In this document: piece by piece, positions 36,398-44,924 of the stretch
Layout of the letters: every line of letters begins with the position of its first letter
How positions within the stretch are numbered: the first letter of the stretch is position 1
Origin: Endozoicomonas ascidiicola
GTDB lineage: Bacteria; Pseudomonadota; Gammaproteobacteria; Pseudomonadales; Endozoicomonadaceae
Direction of reading: 5' to 3'
NCBI RefSeq assembly: GCF_001646945.1
Contig: NZ_LUTV01000002.1
Coordinates: forward strand, 94,697-158,696
DNA length: 64,000 nucleotides
Made by a program: the position numbers and the translations under genes
The notes under the pieces: model-generated
What the model saw: the letters and a program-made list of their open reading frames with translations, nothing else
What the model was told of the DNA's origin: nothing
Database searches by the model: none

Positions 36398-39300
36398 TTA
36401 CTGCTTGTTCGGAATCAGCAATGTTCTGAGCTTTTCCACGTACTCTTTTAGTCCGTAGGGAGGGTGATAACTGGTTATCCAACGGTCAATTTCGTCAACA
36501 AATCCTGCAAAATATGTTGATCTCAAGAGATGTTGGTGCAATTGCTCACATAAACCAAAGATATCATCTGAAATCTCTTTATTCAGATCGTCAATTTTAT
36601 AGGATGACTTGGAATTTAATAGTCTTGAAGCATAAGTGATGCCTTTGTCATATGACATCAGCGCCCTCATCATTAGTTGATATACCTTTCCGTTAGTATC
36701 CGCTCTTCTATTGAAAATAATGGTTCGAGATATATCAAGAGAGAGAATTTCATCTTCTGAAGACCTTAGGTAATCTAAAAGCAATGAAAGACTATATTTC
36801 ATTTGTGCAGACGAATTAAATATACTTGAGCACTGGAATGAAATGACCTCATCATTTACATCATCCTTTATTGAAACTCTGACAGAGCCTTTTAAAAAAT
36901 CATTTTCAAAATCCATTATATTGAAATCTACTTCAAAAAATTTAGACATATCATTCTCAGAAGTAAACTTACAGACTTTAACTAATGGCATATTCAAACA
37001 ATATATTGCCTTCCGTTCATACTCGTCCATCTTATAACCGTAGAATCCCAATATACCTTTTAATAAAGCAGTTATCTTCTGATGGCTATTTAGCGAACAC
37101 CTAACATCAATATCATTAAAGCCAGCACTTTCACCAAGCAAAAAGCTTGAAAACGAACCAACGAATACACAGTCATCATCAGATTGAATTATTCTTAACA
37201 AATCAACAAAAAAATATTTATTGATTCTATCTTTTATTACATCCCCTATAGAAAGGAGGCATGGCATTTTCATAGCATCCACAGAAAAACTTAAAATTTT
37301 ACCGAATCCCCTATCTGTTGACACTGAATTAGAATAATTAGGAGTAACAATCACGTTTCCTTCACTTTTGGAATCATGATCTCTTAACCTCTCATCAACC
37401 AACCTCTCGATATATCCAACATCAGAGCCCAGTAAATGACAGCAATGCTTAACCCACCGATTATATTCTTTATTACTACCTGGTTTCATTACTTTATTTA
37501 CATATTCATCACCTCTTAACTTATAAAGATAAGCTAAATCAGCAGCCTGTTTCAGAAAAACTCTTAGCTTACTTCTTATTGAAACATCATGTTTAAAAAC
37601 CTCCCTACTCATACCTTTCTGCTCTTCAGATGACAGCGATGCATTTTTAAAAAATTCCAGACAACTGGAAACCTCAGTAATTATACCCTCCAGAAACTTG
37701 AGAATTAATACCTTCAACTCTGTATAAGCGACAATAGCTTCTTTAAATTCAGCCTCCTTTTTTTTATCATATTTATAATCCACATTGAGGTATCTTCCTG
37801 CAGCATAAACCCTAGCCTCATCAAATCTATTACAACTACTAAGGAGCAGCATAAACGAATGATATACAATATCGCAGACAGAATATCTGAACTCTGCCTC
37901 CTGATGTAAAGACAATCGTCCTTTATTTTCATTTAACTCAACTCTCGCATGATTCAGAACAGCTGCTATATCTACTTTATCAAAGTTCCTTAAATACCAT
38001 TTATAAATACCAATTTGAACATAAGATTCCTTTTTATCAGGCGTATTGGAGATTTTTAGCTCCTTCATGTTTTTCCTGCGTTTTTCCATAATACGTTTAC
38101 TTTTGCCATGGACTTTTCTTGGGATTTTTCCAGACACGCGTTTTTTCTCTTTATTCAGTTCTTCCGAGCTAATCAAATTTTCAGCTATTCTCTGATACGA
38201 GTAGTAGTCACGTTCCAAGCACTCAAAATAATGCCTATATATAACGGTTCGTGCACAGAATCCAGAACCAACGGAAAGGAATTCGCTATCCGCCAAAGGT
38301 GTTTTCTTTAATAAAAACTGAAATAGCTCTTCCAGCTGCGCAAGCACAGTATTAAAATCAAGATGACATTTATATTTTTCACTAGGCACGAGATTGTGAT
38401 CACTCATAATGCCAACTATTTTTGGCAACATAGCCAGCACCTTACTGTTCTCATCCTGATATGCTCCCTGAAGTAACAAACCCTTTAGAAGATCACAACA
38501 TTTCAAAGCGTCATCACAATGACCAAGAGTAACGGAAATAATTATTCTAACCAGCAAATCAGAAAGATCCTTCATTTCCAGCCCATGATAGTCCATAACT
38601 GCAAGAACATAATCGCCACATCCTGTAATTAGAGGAGCGATATTTTTCACCCATGCACCTTCTCTTAAATGAGAAACTGAATCAAAAGCAAATCTAAAGA
38701 ACTGGTCTGCAGTATCAGGAAGCTCTTCATCATATTTAAAATCTTCCTTAAGCTCCTTAGATACAGCTTTTAGCCTAACTAGAAATTGCAGCAAATCCAA
38801 AAAATAAGAGAATAAAACTCGACACACCTTTTCCTTCTGTTCATCTGAAGCACTATCAAATAATTGAGTTCTATTTTTATCAAGACATATAGACATTAAA
38901 TATATAATCGAGTTATCCATTAACTTCTCTATATGCAGTTTTCCATTTTTAGTTTTACCCGGAACTAGACCAACCACCGTTTCATTACCATCGCAAACCA
39001 ACGACCTTGGGCCTGATATTTTCAAGCCTCCTCCACTAGCCTTAAATTTAGAAAAATAATCATCCATCTTAAAATACATCTCAATAACGTCATCAATATT
39101 CTTCCGCATATTTTGATACTCTTCATCTTGATCCACACAATAAAAATCATCAAAATCAGAAATCACTTCTTTATCAAAATTAGGCTTTATATACGGTTTA
39201 AGCTTTGACGACTGCTCGTTGATTAATTTCATTTTAGACGTCAAAACCCCTAAATCCATCTGATGATCACGCCGCATATTGTCCTTAGTTTCAACCTTCT

Positions 39301-39571
39301 TACTTGGCATTTTTAAATCACGACTTCTTCGTAATATCTCGGTACGATGCTTATCAAGTCTCTTTACGAATAGCCTTTCATAAAGTGAGCTTATATCTCT
39401 CTCCATAATATTTTTATAATGTAATTCATGCTCACCATTACGAAGCGCCTTCTCAGCAAACTGTTCTATCTTAACGTTCCCCCTTGAATCAAAATTAATC
39501 TCATCGACAGAATCATTACTTGTTTTTCCTGCATAAAGATTTACATTCCCACCCACTCCAGAAACCGACAT
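36398..39571 (-). CDS. 1057-residue protein with pol-beta-type nucleotidyltransferase signature (candidate effector)
   Basis: I do not recognise a full-length family. The protein is Lys/Asp/Ser-rich, AT-rich in codon use, largely alpha-helical, and has no signal peptide. Residues 803-823 (FVGSFSSFLLGE then NDIDVRC) fit the nucleotidyltransferase fold: hydrophobic-GS (G805-S806), then D820-x-D822, with a third acid likely D882 in FFEVDFNIMD. A very basic stretch at 477-503 (KKR..., PRKVHGKSKR..., EKRRK) resembles a nuclear localisation signal. The long helical N-terminal part could be a solenoid. GGAG lies about six bases before the ATG. It separates the YCF48-RND pair from the other envelope genes and looks acquired. 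Target and reaction (nucleotide transfer, AMPylation, oligoadenylate-like or inactive) cannot be told from sequence. Confidence 0.7.
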   Translation of the reverse strand: MSVSGVGGNVNLYAGKTSNDSVDEINFDSRGNVKIEQFAEKALRNGEHELHYKNIMERDISSLYERLFVKRLDKHRTEILRRSRDLKMPSKKVETKDNMRRDHQMDLGVLTSKMKLINEQSSKLKPYIKPNFDKEVISDFDDFYCVDQDEEYQNMRKNIDDVIEMYFKMDDYFSKFKASGGGLKISGPRSLVCDGNETVVGLVPGKTKNGKLHIEKLMDNSIIYLMSICLDKNRTQLFDSASDEQKEKVCRVLFSYFLDLLQFLVRLKAVSKELKEDFKYDEELPDTADQFFRFAFDSVSHLREGAWVKNIAPLITGCGDYVLAVMDYHGLEMKDLSDLLVRIIISVTLGHCDDALKCCDLLKGLLLQGAYQDENSKVLAMLPKIVGIMSDHNLVPSEKYKCHLDFNTVLAQLEELFQFLLKKTPLADSEFLSVGSGFCARTVIYRHYFECLERDYYSYQRIAENLISSEELNKEKKRVSGKIPRKVHGKSKRIMEKRRKNMKELKISNTPDKKESYVQIGIYKWYLRNFDKVDIAAVLNHARVELNENKGRLSLHQEAEFRYSVCDIVYHSFMLLLSSCNRFDEARVYAAGRYLNVDYKYDKKKEAEFKEAIVAYTELKVLILKFLEGIITEVSSCLEFFKNASLSSEEQKGMSREVFKHDVSIRSKLRVFLKQAADLAYLYKLRGDEYVNKVMKPGSNKEYNRWVKHCCHLLGSDVGYIERLVDERLRDHDSKSEGNVIVTPNYSNSVSTDRGFGKILSFSVDAMKMPCLLSIGDVIKDRINKYFFVDLLRIIQSDDDCVFVGSFSSFLLGESAGFNDIDVRCSLNSHQKITALLKGILGFYGYKMDEYERKAIYCLNMPLVKVCKFTSENDMSKFFEVDFNIMDFENDFLKGSVRVSIKDDVNDEVISFQCSSIFNSSAQMKYSLSLLLDYLRSSEDEILSLDISRTIIFNRRADTNGKVYQLMMRALMSYDKGITYASRLLNSKSSYKIDDLNKEISDDIFGLCEQLHQHLLRSTYFAGFVDEIDRWITSYHPPYGLKEYVEKLRTLLIPNKQ

Positions 39572-40031
39572 ATGTATTCTCCAAACATATTCGTTTTATC
39601 ATTCAGAAAAATTAACTTCTATTTTTATAAAGTTGATTTAGCTTCAGTTCAAAGTAGTGCTTTTTTTCATTGGTGCAATAATCACGTACGACTCATAAAG
39701 CATTCATCTCGCTTTAATGTGTGCAATTTTAAAACATCAGATTTTATGTGGGGAGGCGGGTCACAGGTCATAACAAGGCAAAAGAATGATTATCAGACTG
39801 GATGGTATCGTCTAACGATGAGAGACAACTCTGGTGGAGTTAAAGAAATTATCCGGGTACGATTTTTCCCTATCTAAATAGAGAGCAAAAGCCAGAAGCG
39901 TCAAAATCATAGTGACCAACCAGACTTTGACAAAACATCATGATTTCTGAAAGCTCAGAAAATATATATTCACACGACTATGACACCATATAATGCAAAT
40001 GGCGTCATAACCATGAAGAAAGACATACCCT
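39572..40031. other. Intergenic region with low-confidence ORF and stem-loop
   Basis: This 460-base AT-rich gap lies between a large low-GC gene and the ABC transporter operon. A 101-codon plus-strand frame (39572-39877) begins at the start codon of the opposite gene. Its C-terminal half (GGGSQVITRQKNDYQTGWY) looks protein-like, so it could be a remnant, but I cannot support it as a gene. At 39979-40009 TATGACACCAT and ATGGCGTCATA form an 11-bp stem with one G-T pair, just after the permease operon, without a T tract. Confidence 0.35.
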
Positions 40032-41006
40032 TTACCGCTCTTTGATATAAGGCTGCCCAATGGCTTTAGGCGCTATAGAGCGTCCAATAAATCCAGCCAA
40101 TAAAACGACAGTTAAAATATAAGGCAACGCGGAAAACAATTGAGTTGGCAACTCACCTACGATTGGTAATTCAACACTCTGTAGCCGTGTTTCCATGGCC
40201 GACAACACACCAAACAACAAACAACCTAACATTGCACCCACGGGACGCCACTTGCCTAGAATCACCGCAGCCAGTGCAATGTATCCTTGGCCTGCGGTCA
40301 TCTCTCGCACAAAAGCCGCATTCTGAGCTATCGACAGATACGCACCAGCGAAACCACACATGACGCCAGTAATGATCAATGCCTGATAGCGTACTTTACT
40401 GACCGAAATACCTGCCGTATCTGCCGCTTTTGGCTCTTCACCCATGGCTCTAACCCGCAGGCCAAAACGCGTTTTAAAAAGGACAAAAGCCGCAACAGGC
40501 ACCAATAAAAAAGACAGATAGACCAGCACGTTATGCCCTGAAATCACATCATGGTAAAAACTGCCCAATACCGGAACATGCTCTGCCATCCATTGCGCAC
40601 CAAGCCATTCAAGAGCATTGAATCGCTGATCGTTAGACAGGGTTGGTGTTTGCCCGCCCATATCAAACAACGCATGCCCAATAGTCACCGTTAAACCGGA
40701 TGCAAAAAAGTTAATCGCCAGTCCGGATATAATCTGATCTCCACGCCAGGTGATCACCGCAAAGCCGTGCATCATTGCCATTAACACCGAACTCAATACA
40801 GCAGAAACCAATCCCAACATGGGCGAACCGGTGAGCGCACTGGTCGCCGCCGCTGCAAAAGCAGCCATCAGCATTTTTCCTTCCAAACCAATATCCACAA
40901 TGCCGGAACGCTCTGCATAGATACCGCCTAGAGCAGCAAATACCAGAGGTACTGCCAAGCGAAGACTGGAATCCATTGAGGAGTAAACCCAACTTAATGC
41001 GTCCAT
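40032..41006 (-). CDS. ABC transporter permease, BMP/nucleoside type (second permease)
   Basis: The 324-residue integral membrane protein has eight to nine hydrophobic segments and the BPD_transp_2-type motifs PLVFAALGGIYAERSGIVDI near the start and MGEEPKAADTAGISVSKVRY in the cytoplasmic EAA-like loop. It is the shorter permease of a purine nucleoside/BMP-family importer (NupQ/YufQ type). It is the last gene of the four-gene operon, two bases after the other permease. Nearest functional analogs import guanosine and related nucleosides. Confidence 0.92.
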   Translation of the reverse strand: MDALSWVYSSMDSSLRLAVPLVFAALGGIYAERSGIVDIGLEGKMLMAAFAAAATSALTGSPMLGLVSAVLSSVLMAMMHGFAVITWRGDQIISGLAINFFASGLTVTIGHALFDMGGQTPTLSNDQRFNALEWLGAQWMAEHVPVLGSFYHDVISGHNVLVYLSFLLVPVAAFVLFKTRFGLRVRAMGEEPKAADTAGISVSKVRYQALIITGVMCGFAGAYLSIAQNAAFVREMTAGQGYIALAAVILGKWRPVGAMLGCLLFGVLSAMETRLQSVELPIVGELPTQLFSALPYILTVVLLAGFIGRSIAPKAIGQPYIKER

Positions 41007-41008
41007 GA

Positions 41009-42121
41009 TCAGCCTCCTGCCTGCAGATTTGCACGGGTTGATGTATAGAGCGCTTCTATTGGGTTACGCACCAAACGCTCAAGAGCACCGGTAAAGAAAA
41101 TCACCAGACCTTGTATCACTAGAATCAGTTCCGGGTTCAGCCCTGGCATTTCAAATTGCAACTCCGTGCCGCCCTGATACAAAGCACCAAACAACAAAGC
41201 CGCTAAAACGACACCAATCGGATGATTTCTCCCCATTAATGCCACGGCGATACCGATAAAACCAAAGCCATTGGTGTAATTCAGAATCAAACGACTATGG
41301 GCGCCATACACTTCGTTCACAGCCATCATGCCCGCAAGAGCACCAGAAATGGCCATGGTAATAATGATGATCTTTTTAGCATTGATGCCTGCATATTCAG
41401 CCGCAGAAGGATTCTGCCCCATAACACGAATCGCATACCCCAAACGTGTTCGCCAAATCAAAACCCAGACCATGACCGCACAAATCAGAGCGATGAGCAG
41501 AGTAGGGTTCAGTAAACTGAAAGCGGCACCCTCAAACAGCTCATGCCATTTTGGAAAAACAGCACTGGATGCAAAGTAACGACTGTCCGTCGCCTCACCA
41601 GACAATGGCGCAATGATACTCACCAGCAAATAACTCATGAATGCTGCTGCAATAAAATTGAACATGATGGTGGTCACAACAATATGAGCGCCGCGTTTTG
41701 CCTGTAATATTCCCGGAATCACTCCCCAGAGAGCACCAAACAGTGCTGCAGCAAGAATCACCAAAGGCGCCATCAGCCACATGGGCAGAAGGTGATCTAA
41801 CGACAGGGCAATAATAGTAACGCCCAATCCACCCAGATAGGCCTGACCTTCACCACCGATATTGAACATCCCTGCATGAAAAGCGACAGCCACCGCAAGC
41901 CCTGTAAAGATAAAATTCGTGGCGTAATAGAGCGTGTTGTGCAATCCACCAAATTCCAGATTCAGCGCTCCCTGAACCATCACCCGGAAGGCCTCTATCG
42001 GATTTTCTCCAACAATCAACACCACCAGGCTGGAAACCATTAATGCCAGTGCCAGCTGCAACAATGGAATAACCACCGATGTCAGCCACCTTGGCACCTC
42101 CTGAACATTCACACGACTCAT
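41009..42121 (-). CDS. ABC transporter permease, BMP/nucleoside type (first permease)
   Basis: The 370-residue permease (NupP/YufP type) has about nine hydrophobic stretches and the segments TGLAVAVAFHAGMFNIGGEGQ, WGVIPGILQAKRGAHIVVTT, and MGQNPSAAEYAGINAKKI in the coupling loop. The N-terminus is cytoplasmic and short. It overlaps the ATPase gene by four bases upstream and abuts the second permease downstream, which argues for one coupled operon. Confidence 0.92.
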   Translation of the reverse strand: MSRVNVQEVPRWLTSVVIPLLQLALALMVSSLVVLIVGENPIEAFRVMVQGALNLEFGGLHNTLYYATNFIFTGLAVAVAFHAGMFNIGGEGQAYLGGLGVTIIALSLDHLLPMWLMAPLVILAAALFGALWGVIPGILQAKRGAHIVVTTIMFNFIAAAFMSYLLVSIIAPLSGEATDSRYFASSAVFPKWHELFEGAAFSLLNPTLLIALICAVMVWVLIWRTRLGYAIRVMGQNPSAAEYAGINAKKIIIITMAISGALAGMMAVNEVYGAHSRLILNYTNGFGFIGIAVALMGRNHPIGVVLAALLFGALYQGGTELQFEMPGLNPELILVIQGLVIFFTGALERLVRNPIEALYTSTRANLQAGG

Positions 42122-43695
42122 GGAGAAACCTCCTCCGGCAGGGTGACTTCTAATGTTTCCCTGATAGTGCTGGCGGCATTAGACATTAGCAGACCTAACT
42201 CCTGCTCATTGGTCTGACTGGGCATTACCTCACCGGATATACGACCATCAACCATCACAATAATCCGATCAGAGAGCGCAAGAATTTCTTCCAATTCAAC
42301 GGACACCAGCAACACAGCAGCACCTTCATCCCGAGCCTTGATTAACTGTTGATGAATAAACTCAATAGCACCAATATCCACACCACGGGTTGGCTGCCCA
42401 ACAATCAAAATGTCAGGCTGACGCATCATCTCCCGGGCAATAATTAGCTTTTGTTGATTACCACCAGAAAAGTTAGCGGTTTTCAATTCAGGAATAGCTG
42501 GCCGCACATCAAACGACGCCATCATCGTCTTAGTGTCCGCTACGACATTGTCTGTAGACAACAAATGTTGTCCATATTTAGCATCATTTTCATAACCAAG
42601 AATGGCGTTGTAACTGGCGGAAAAATTGGGCACCAGACCTTGCTTTAAACGATCTTCCGGCACATGCCCGACACCCAACTGCCGGAACAAACGGGCATCT
42701 CTGCTCTCGTTTGCTAAAAGCGTTTGTTCACCTTTTGAGGTAAGAAGATGGAGCTCACCCTCATGCGGAGTAATCGCACCACTGAGAATGTTTAATAGCT
42801 CCGACTGACCATTCCCTGCAACACCCGCGACACCGAGAATTTCTCCCGACCTTAGCTCAAGATGGATGTTGTGCAGTCGTTCGATACCGCGGCTATCTGT
42901 GTAATGAACACCGGAGGCGGTTAATCGGGCTTCGCCAATCTGTGCTGAAGGCTTGTTTTCCGTCAACCCAACCTTGCGCCCAACCATTAGGTTGGCTAAT
43001 TCATCAGTTGATGTCTCCACTATACGTCGATGAGCGACCATTTCCCCTTGCCGCATCACGGAAACCTGATCGCAGATATGCATGATTTCCCGGAGCTTGT
43101 GGGTTATCAACAATATGGTTACGCCATTGCTGCGCAACTGATCAAGAATCTCAAATAAGCGATCCGCTTCCTGAGGTGTCAATACGCCCGTCGGCTCATC
43201 AAGAATCAGAATACGAGCACCGCGATACAGAGCCTTCAATATTTCAACACGCTGCTGCATGCCAACCGGTAATTCACCAACGATCGCGTCTGGGTCGACC
43301 TCCATACCATGGGCTTTACCAATACGTTGTAAAGCTTTACGACCATGGTTTAACACTTTGCTCAGTAATGATTGTTCTTCCGCACCTAACAAGACATTTT
43401 CCAGAACTGAAAATGTCTCCACCAGCATAAAATGCTGATGCACCATGCCAATGCCAGCATCAATAGCCTGTTGGCTACTTTGAATAGAGAGAGGCTTGCC
43501 ATTGATCGCTATCTCGCCGGAATCTGCTGTGTAGAAACCATAGAGAATGGACATAAGAGTGGATTTACCGGCGCCGTTTTCGCCGACAATTCCGTGAATA
43601 GTGCCGGGCATAACGGTTAAATCAATATCCCGGTTAGCCCAGACCGGGCCGAAGCGTTTATTGATTCGTTTAAGGGAGATGGCAGGTGTTGGCAT
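42118..43695 (-). CDS. ABC transporter ATP-binding protein with two ABC domains (nucleoside type)
   Basis: The 525-residue protein has two tandem ABC domains, the RbsA/MglA layout seen in BMP-family importers (NupO/YufO). The first has Walker A GENGAGKSTLM, the signature LPVGMQQRVEILKALYRG and Walker B ILILDEPTGVLTP. The second has a degenerate Walker A (GVAGNGQSELL), the signature FSGGNQQKLIIAREM and Walker B ILIVGQPTRGVDIG. Such asymmetry is usual for this class. It follows the binding-protein gene by about 88 bases containing a stable hairpin. Confidence 0.93.
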   Translation of the reverse strand: MPTPAISLKRINKRFGPVWANRDIDLTVMPGTIHGIVGENGAGKSTLMSILYGFYTADSGEIAINGKPLSIQSSQQAIDAGIGMVHQHFMLVETFSVLENVLLGAEEQSLLSKVLNHGRKALQRIGKAHGMEVDPDAIVGELPVGMQQRVEILKALYRGARILILDEPTGVLTPQEADRLFEILDQLRSNGVTILLITHKLREIMHICDQVSVMRQGEMVAHRRIVETSTDELANLMVGRKVGLTENKPSAQIGEARLTASGVHYTDSRGIERLHNIHLELRSGEILGVAGVAGNGQSELLNILSGAITPHEGELHLLTSKGEQTLLANESRDARLFRQLGVGHVPEDRLKQGLVPNFSASYNAILGYENDAKYGQHLLSTDNVVADTKTMMASFDVRPAIPELKTANFSGGNQQKLIIAREMMRQPDILIVGQPTRGVDIGAIEFIHQQLIKARDEGAAVLLVSVELEEILALSDRIIVMVDGRISGEVMPSQTNEQELGLLMSNAASTIRETLEVTLPEEVSP

Positions 43696-43728
43696 AGAAG
43701 CACGCAGGTTTTTTATTATTTACAACAG

Positions 43729-43761
43729 CGCAGCGCGAGCTAAATAAGCCCGTGCTGCGCG
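43729..43761 (-). other. Intercistronic hairpin between BMP gene and ATPase gene
   Basis: GCGCAGCGCGAG and the arm CCCGTGCTGCGCG form a GC-rich imperfect stem with a short AT loop. No T tract follows. Such hairpins commonly protect the upstream binding-protein mRNA and raise its level relative to membrane components. Confidence 0.55.
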
Positions 43762-43783
43762 AGTTATATTAACTGACCATTAA

Positions 43784-44779
43784 TCAGTAAGTGCAGGACT
43801 GGGTGTCTTCCCAGTTATGTACACTGATTTTGCCGTCAATAATTTCCTGTTTGAGGCTGTTAATCTGAGCAACCACCGTTTCGTCCAACAGCGGCTGGTT
43901 GAACTCATCCAGAGCCCAATCAACACCTTCTTCTTTCAAACCGAGCACCTGCAGTCCAGAAGTAAAATTATCATTGGCGACGTCTTCAAAAGCTTTGTAC
44001 ACGGCAACGTCTACACGTTTGACCATGGAAGTCAGCATTGTGCCCGGGTGCATATAGTTCTGGTTCGAATCCACGCCGATAGCGAGCTTGCCGGAATCCA
44101 CTGCGGCCTGATTGATACCAACACCGGTTCCACCAGCAGCGCCATAAACGACATCAGCCCCTTGATCGAACTGCGCACGAGCCAATTCAGAACCTTTTGC
44201 CGGATCATTCCAGGCGGCGGGTGTAGTGCCCGTCATATTCTGAAGGACTTTAACGTCAATATTCACATACTTCGCACCCTGCTCATAGCCGCAGGCAAAC
44301 TTACGAATCAGCGGAATATCCATACCACCGATAAAGCTGACCGTATCGGTTTTACTTTTCAGGGCCGCCAGAGCACCCACCAGAAAAGAACCTTCCTGCT
44401 CTTTGAAGACAACGGAGCGTACATTAGGAAGATCAACCACCGCATCAATCAAGACAAACTTGGTGTCAGGGAATTTCTTGGCAACCCGCTCAACAACGGG
44501 CGCTTGCTGAAAACCAGCAACAACGATAGGAGAGTGACCACGCTGAGCCATACGCAACATAACCTGCTCACGCTGAGCTTCATTCTTGATCTCAAAATCA
44601 GCGTATTTTATACCCGTATCTTTCAGGTACTGTTCGGCACCGTTGTAGGAGGCTTGGTTAAAGGATTTATCAAACTTACCGCCCATGTCGTATATAACAG
44701 AAGGCTTGAGGGCGGCTTGAGCCGTGATGATGGATAAGCCGATCACCAAGCCGGCAATGGCCATTATGCTTTTTTTCAT
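43784..44779 (-). CDS. BMP-family periplasmic substrate-binding protein (nucleoside type)
   Basis: I prefer the ATG at 44777-44779 (331 residues, MKKSIMAIAGLVIGLSIIT, cut near AQAALKP) to the upstream start at 44800, because it opens directly with the signal peptide and AGGA lies 11 bases before it. There is no lipobox cysteine, so it is a soluble periplasmic protein. Family motifs include VIYDMGGKFDKSFNQASYNG, GFQQAPVVERVAKKFPDTKF, FLVGALAALKSKT and GVGINQAAVDSGKLAIGVDS. BMP/Med proteins bind nucleosides. It is the first gene of the operon with the ATPase and two permeases. Confidence 0.93.
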   Translation of the reverse strand: MKKSIMAIAGLVIGLSIITAQAALKPSVIYDMGGKFDKSFNQASYNGAEQYLKDTGIKYADFEIKNEAQREQVMLRMAQRGHSPIVVAGFQQAPVVERVAKKFPDTKFVLIDAVVDLPNVRSVVFKEQEGSFLVGALAALKSKTDTVSFIGGMDIPLIRKFACGYEQGAKYVNIDVKVLQNMTGTTPAAWNDPAKGSELARAQFDQGADVVYGAAGGTGVGINQAAVDSGKLAIGVDSNQNYMHPGTMLTSMVKRVDVAVYKAFEDVANDNFTSGLQVLGLKEEGVDWALDEFNQPLLDETVVAQINSLKQEIIDGKISVHNWEDTQSCTY

Positions 44780-44885
44780 GGCTATTCTTTTCCTGAGCAT
44801 TTTATTTATTATGATTAGAAAACTGCATCAAGAATCAGTTTTAAAGCATCCTGCTTAAGTAAGCAATGGTTTGTAATCGAGAAAT

Positions 44886-44916
44886 AAAGAGCTATCTCAA
44901 CAAAGACAGCTCTTTT
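44886..44916 (-). terminator. Terminator-like hairpin after the PQQ-like gene
   Basis: AAAGAGCT and AGCTCTTT form an 8-bp stem around a 14-base loop, nine bases after the stop of the PQQ-like gene on the minus strand. The following sequence is TT then ATTTC, a modest T tract. Confidence 0.6.
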
Positions 44917-44924
44917 GGGGAGGG

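Noticed and set aside
39572..39877. 101-codon plus-strand frame beside the 1057-residue gene
   Set aside because: It begins at the opposite gene's start codon, has no Shine-Dalgarno and no family. I noted it only as a possible remnant inside the intergenic entry.
43817..44737. 306-codon plus-strand frame opposite the BMP gene
   Set aside because: The opposite strand encodes a conserved binding protein with signal peptide and motifs. The plus frame has no motifs and no Shine-Dalgarno.
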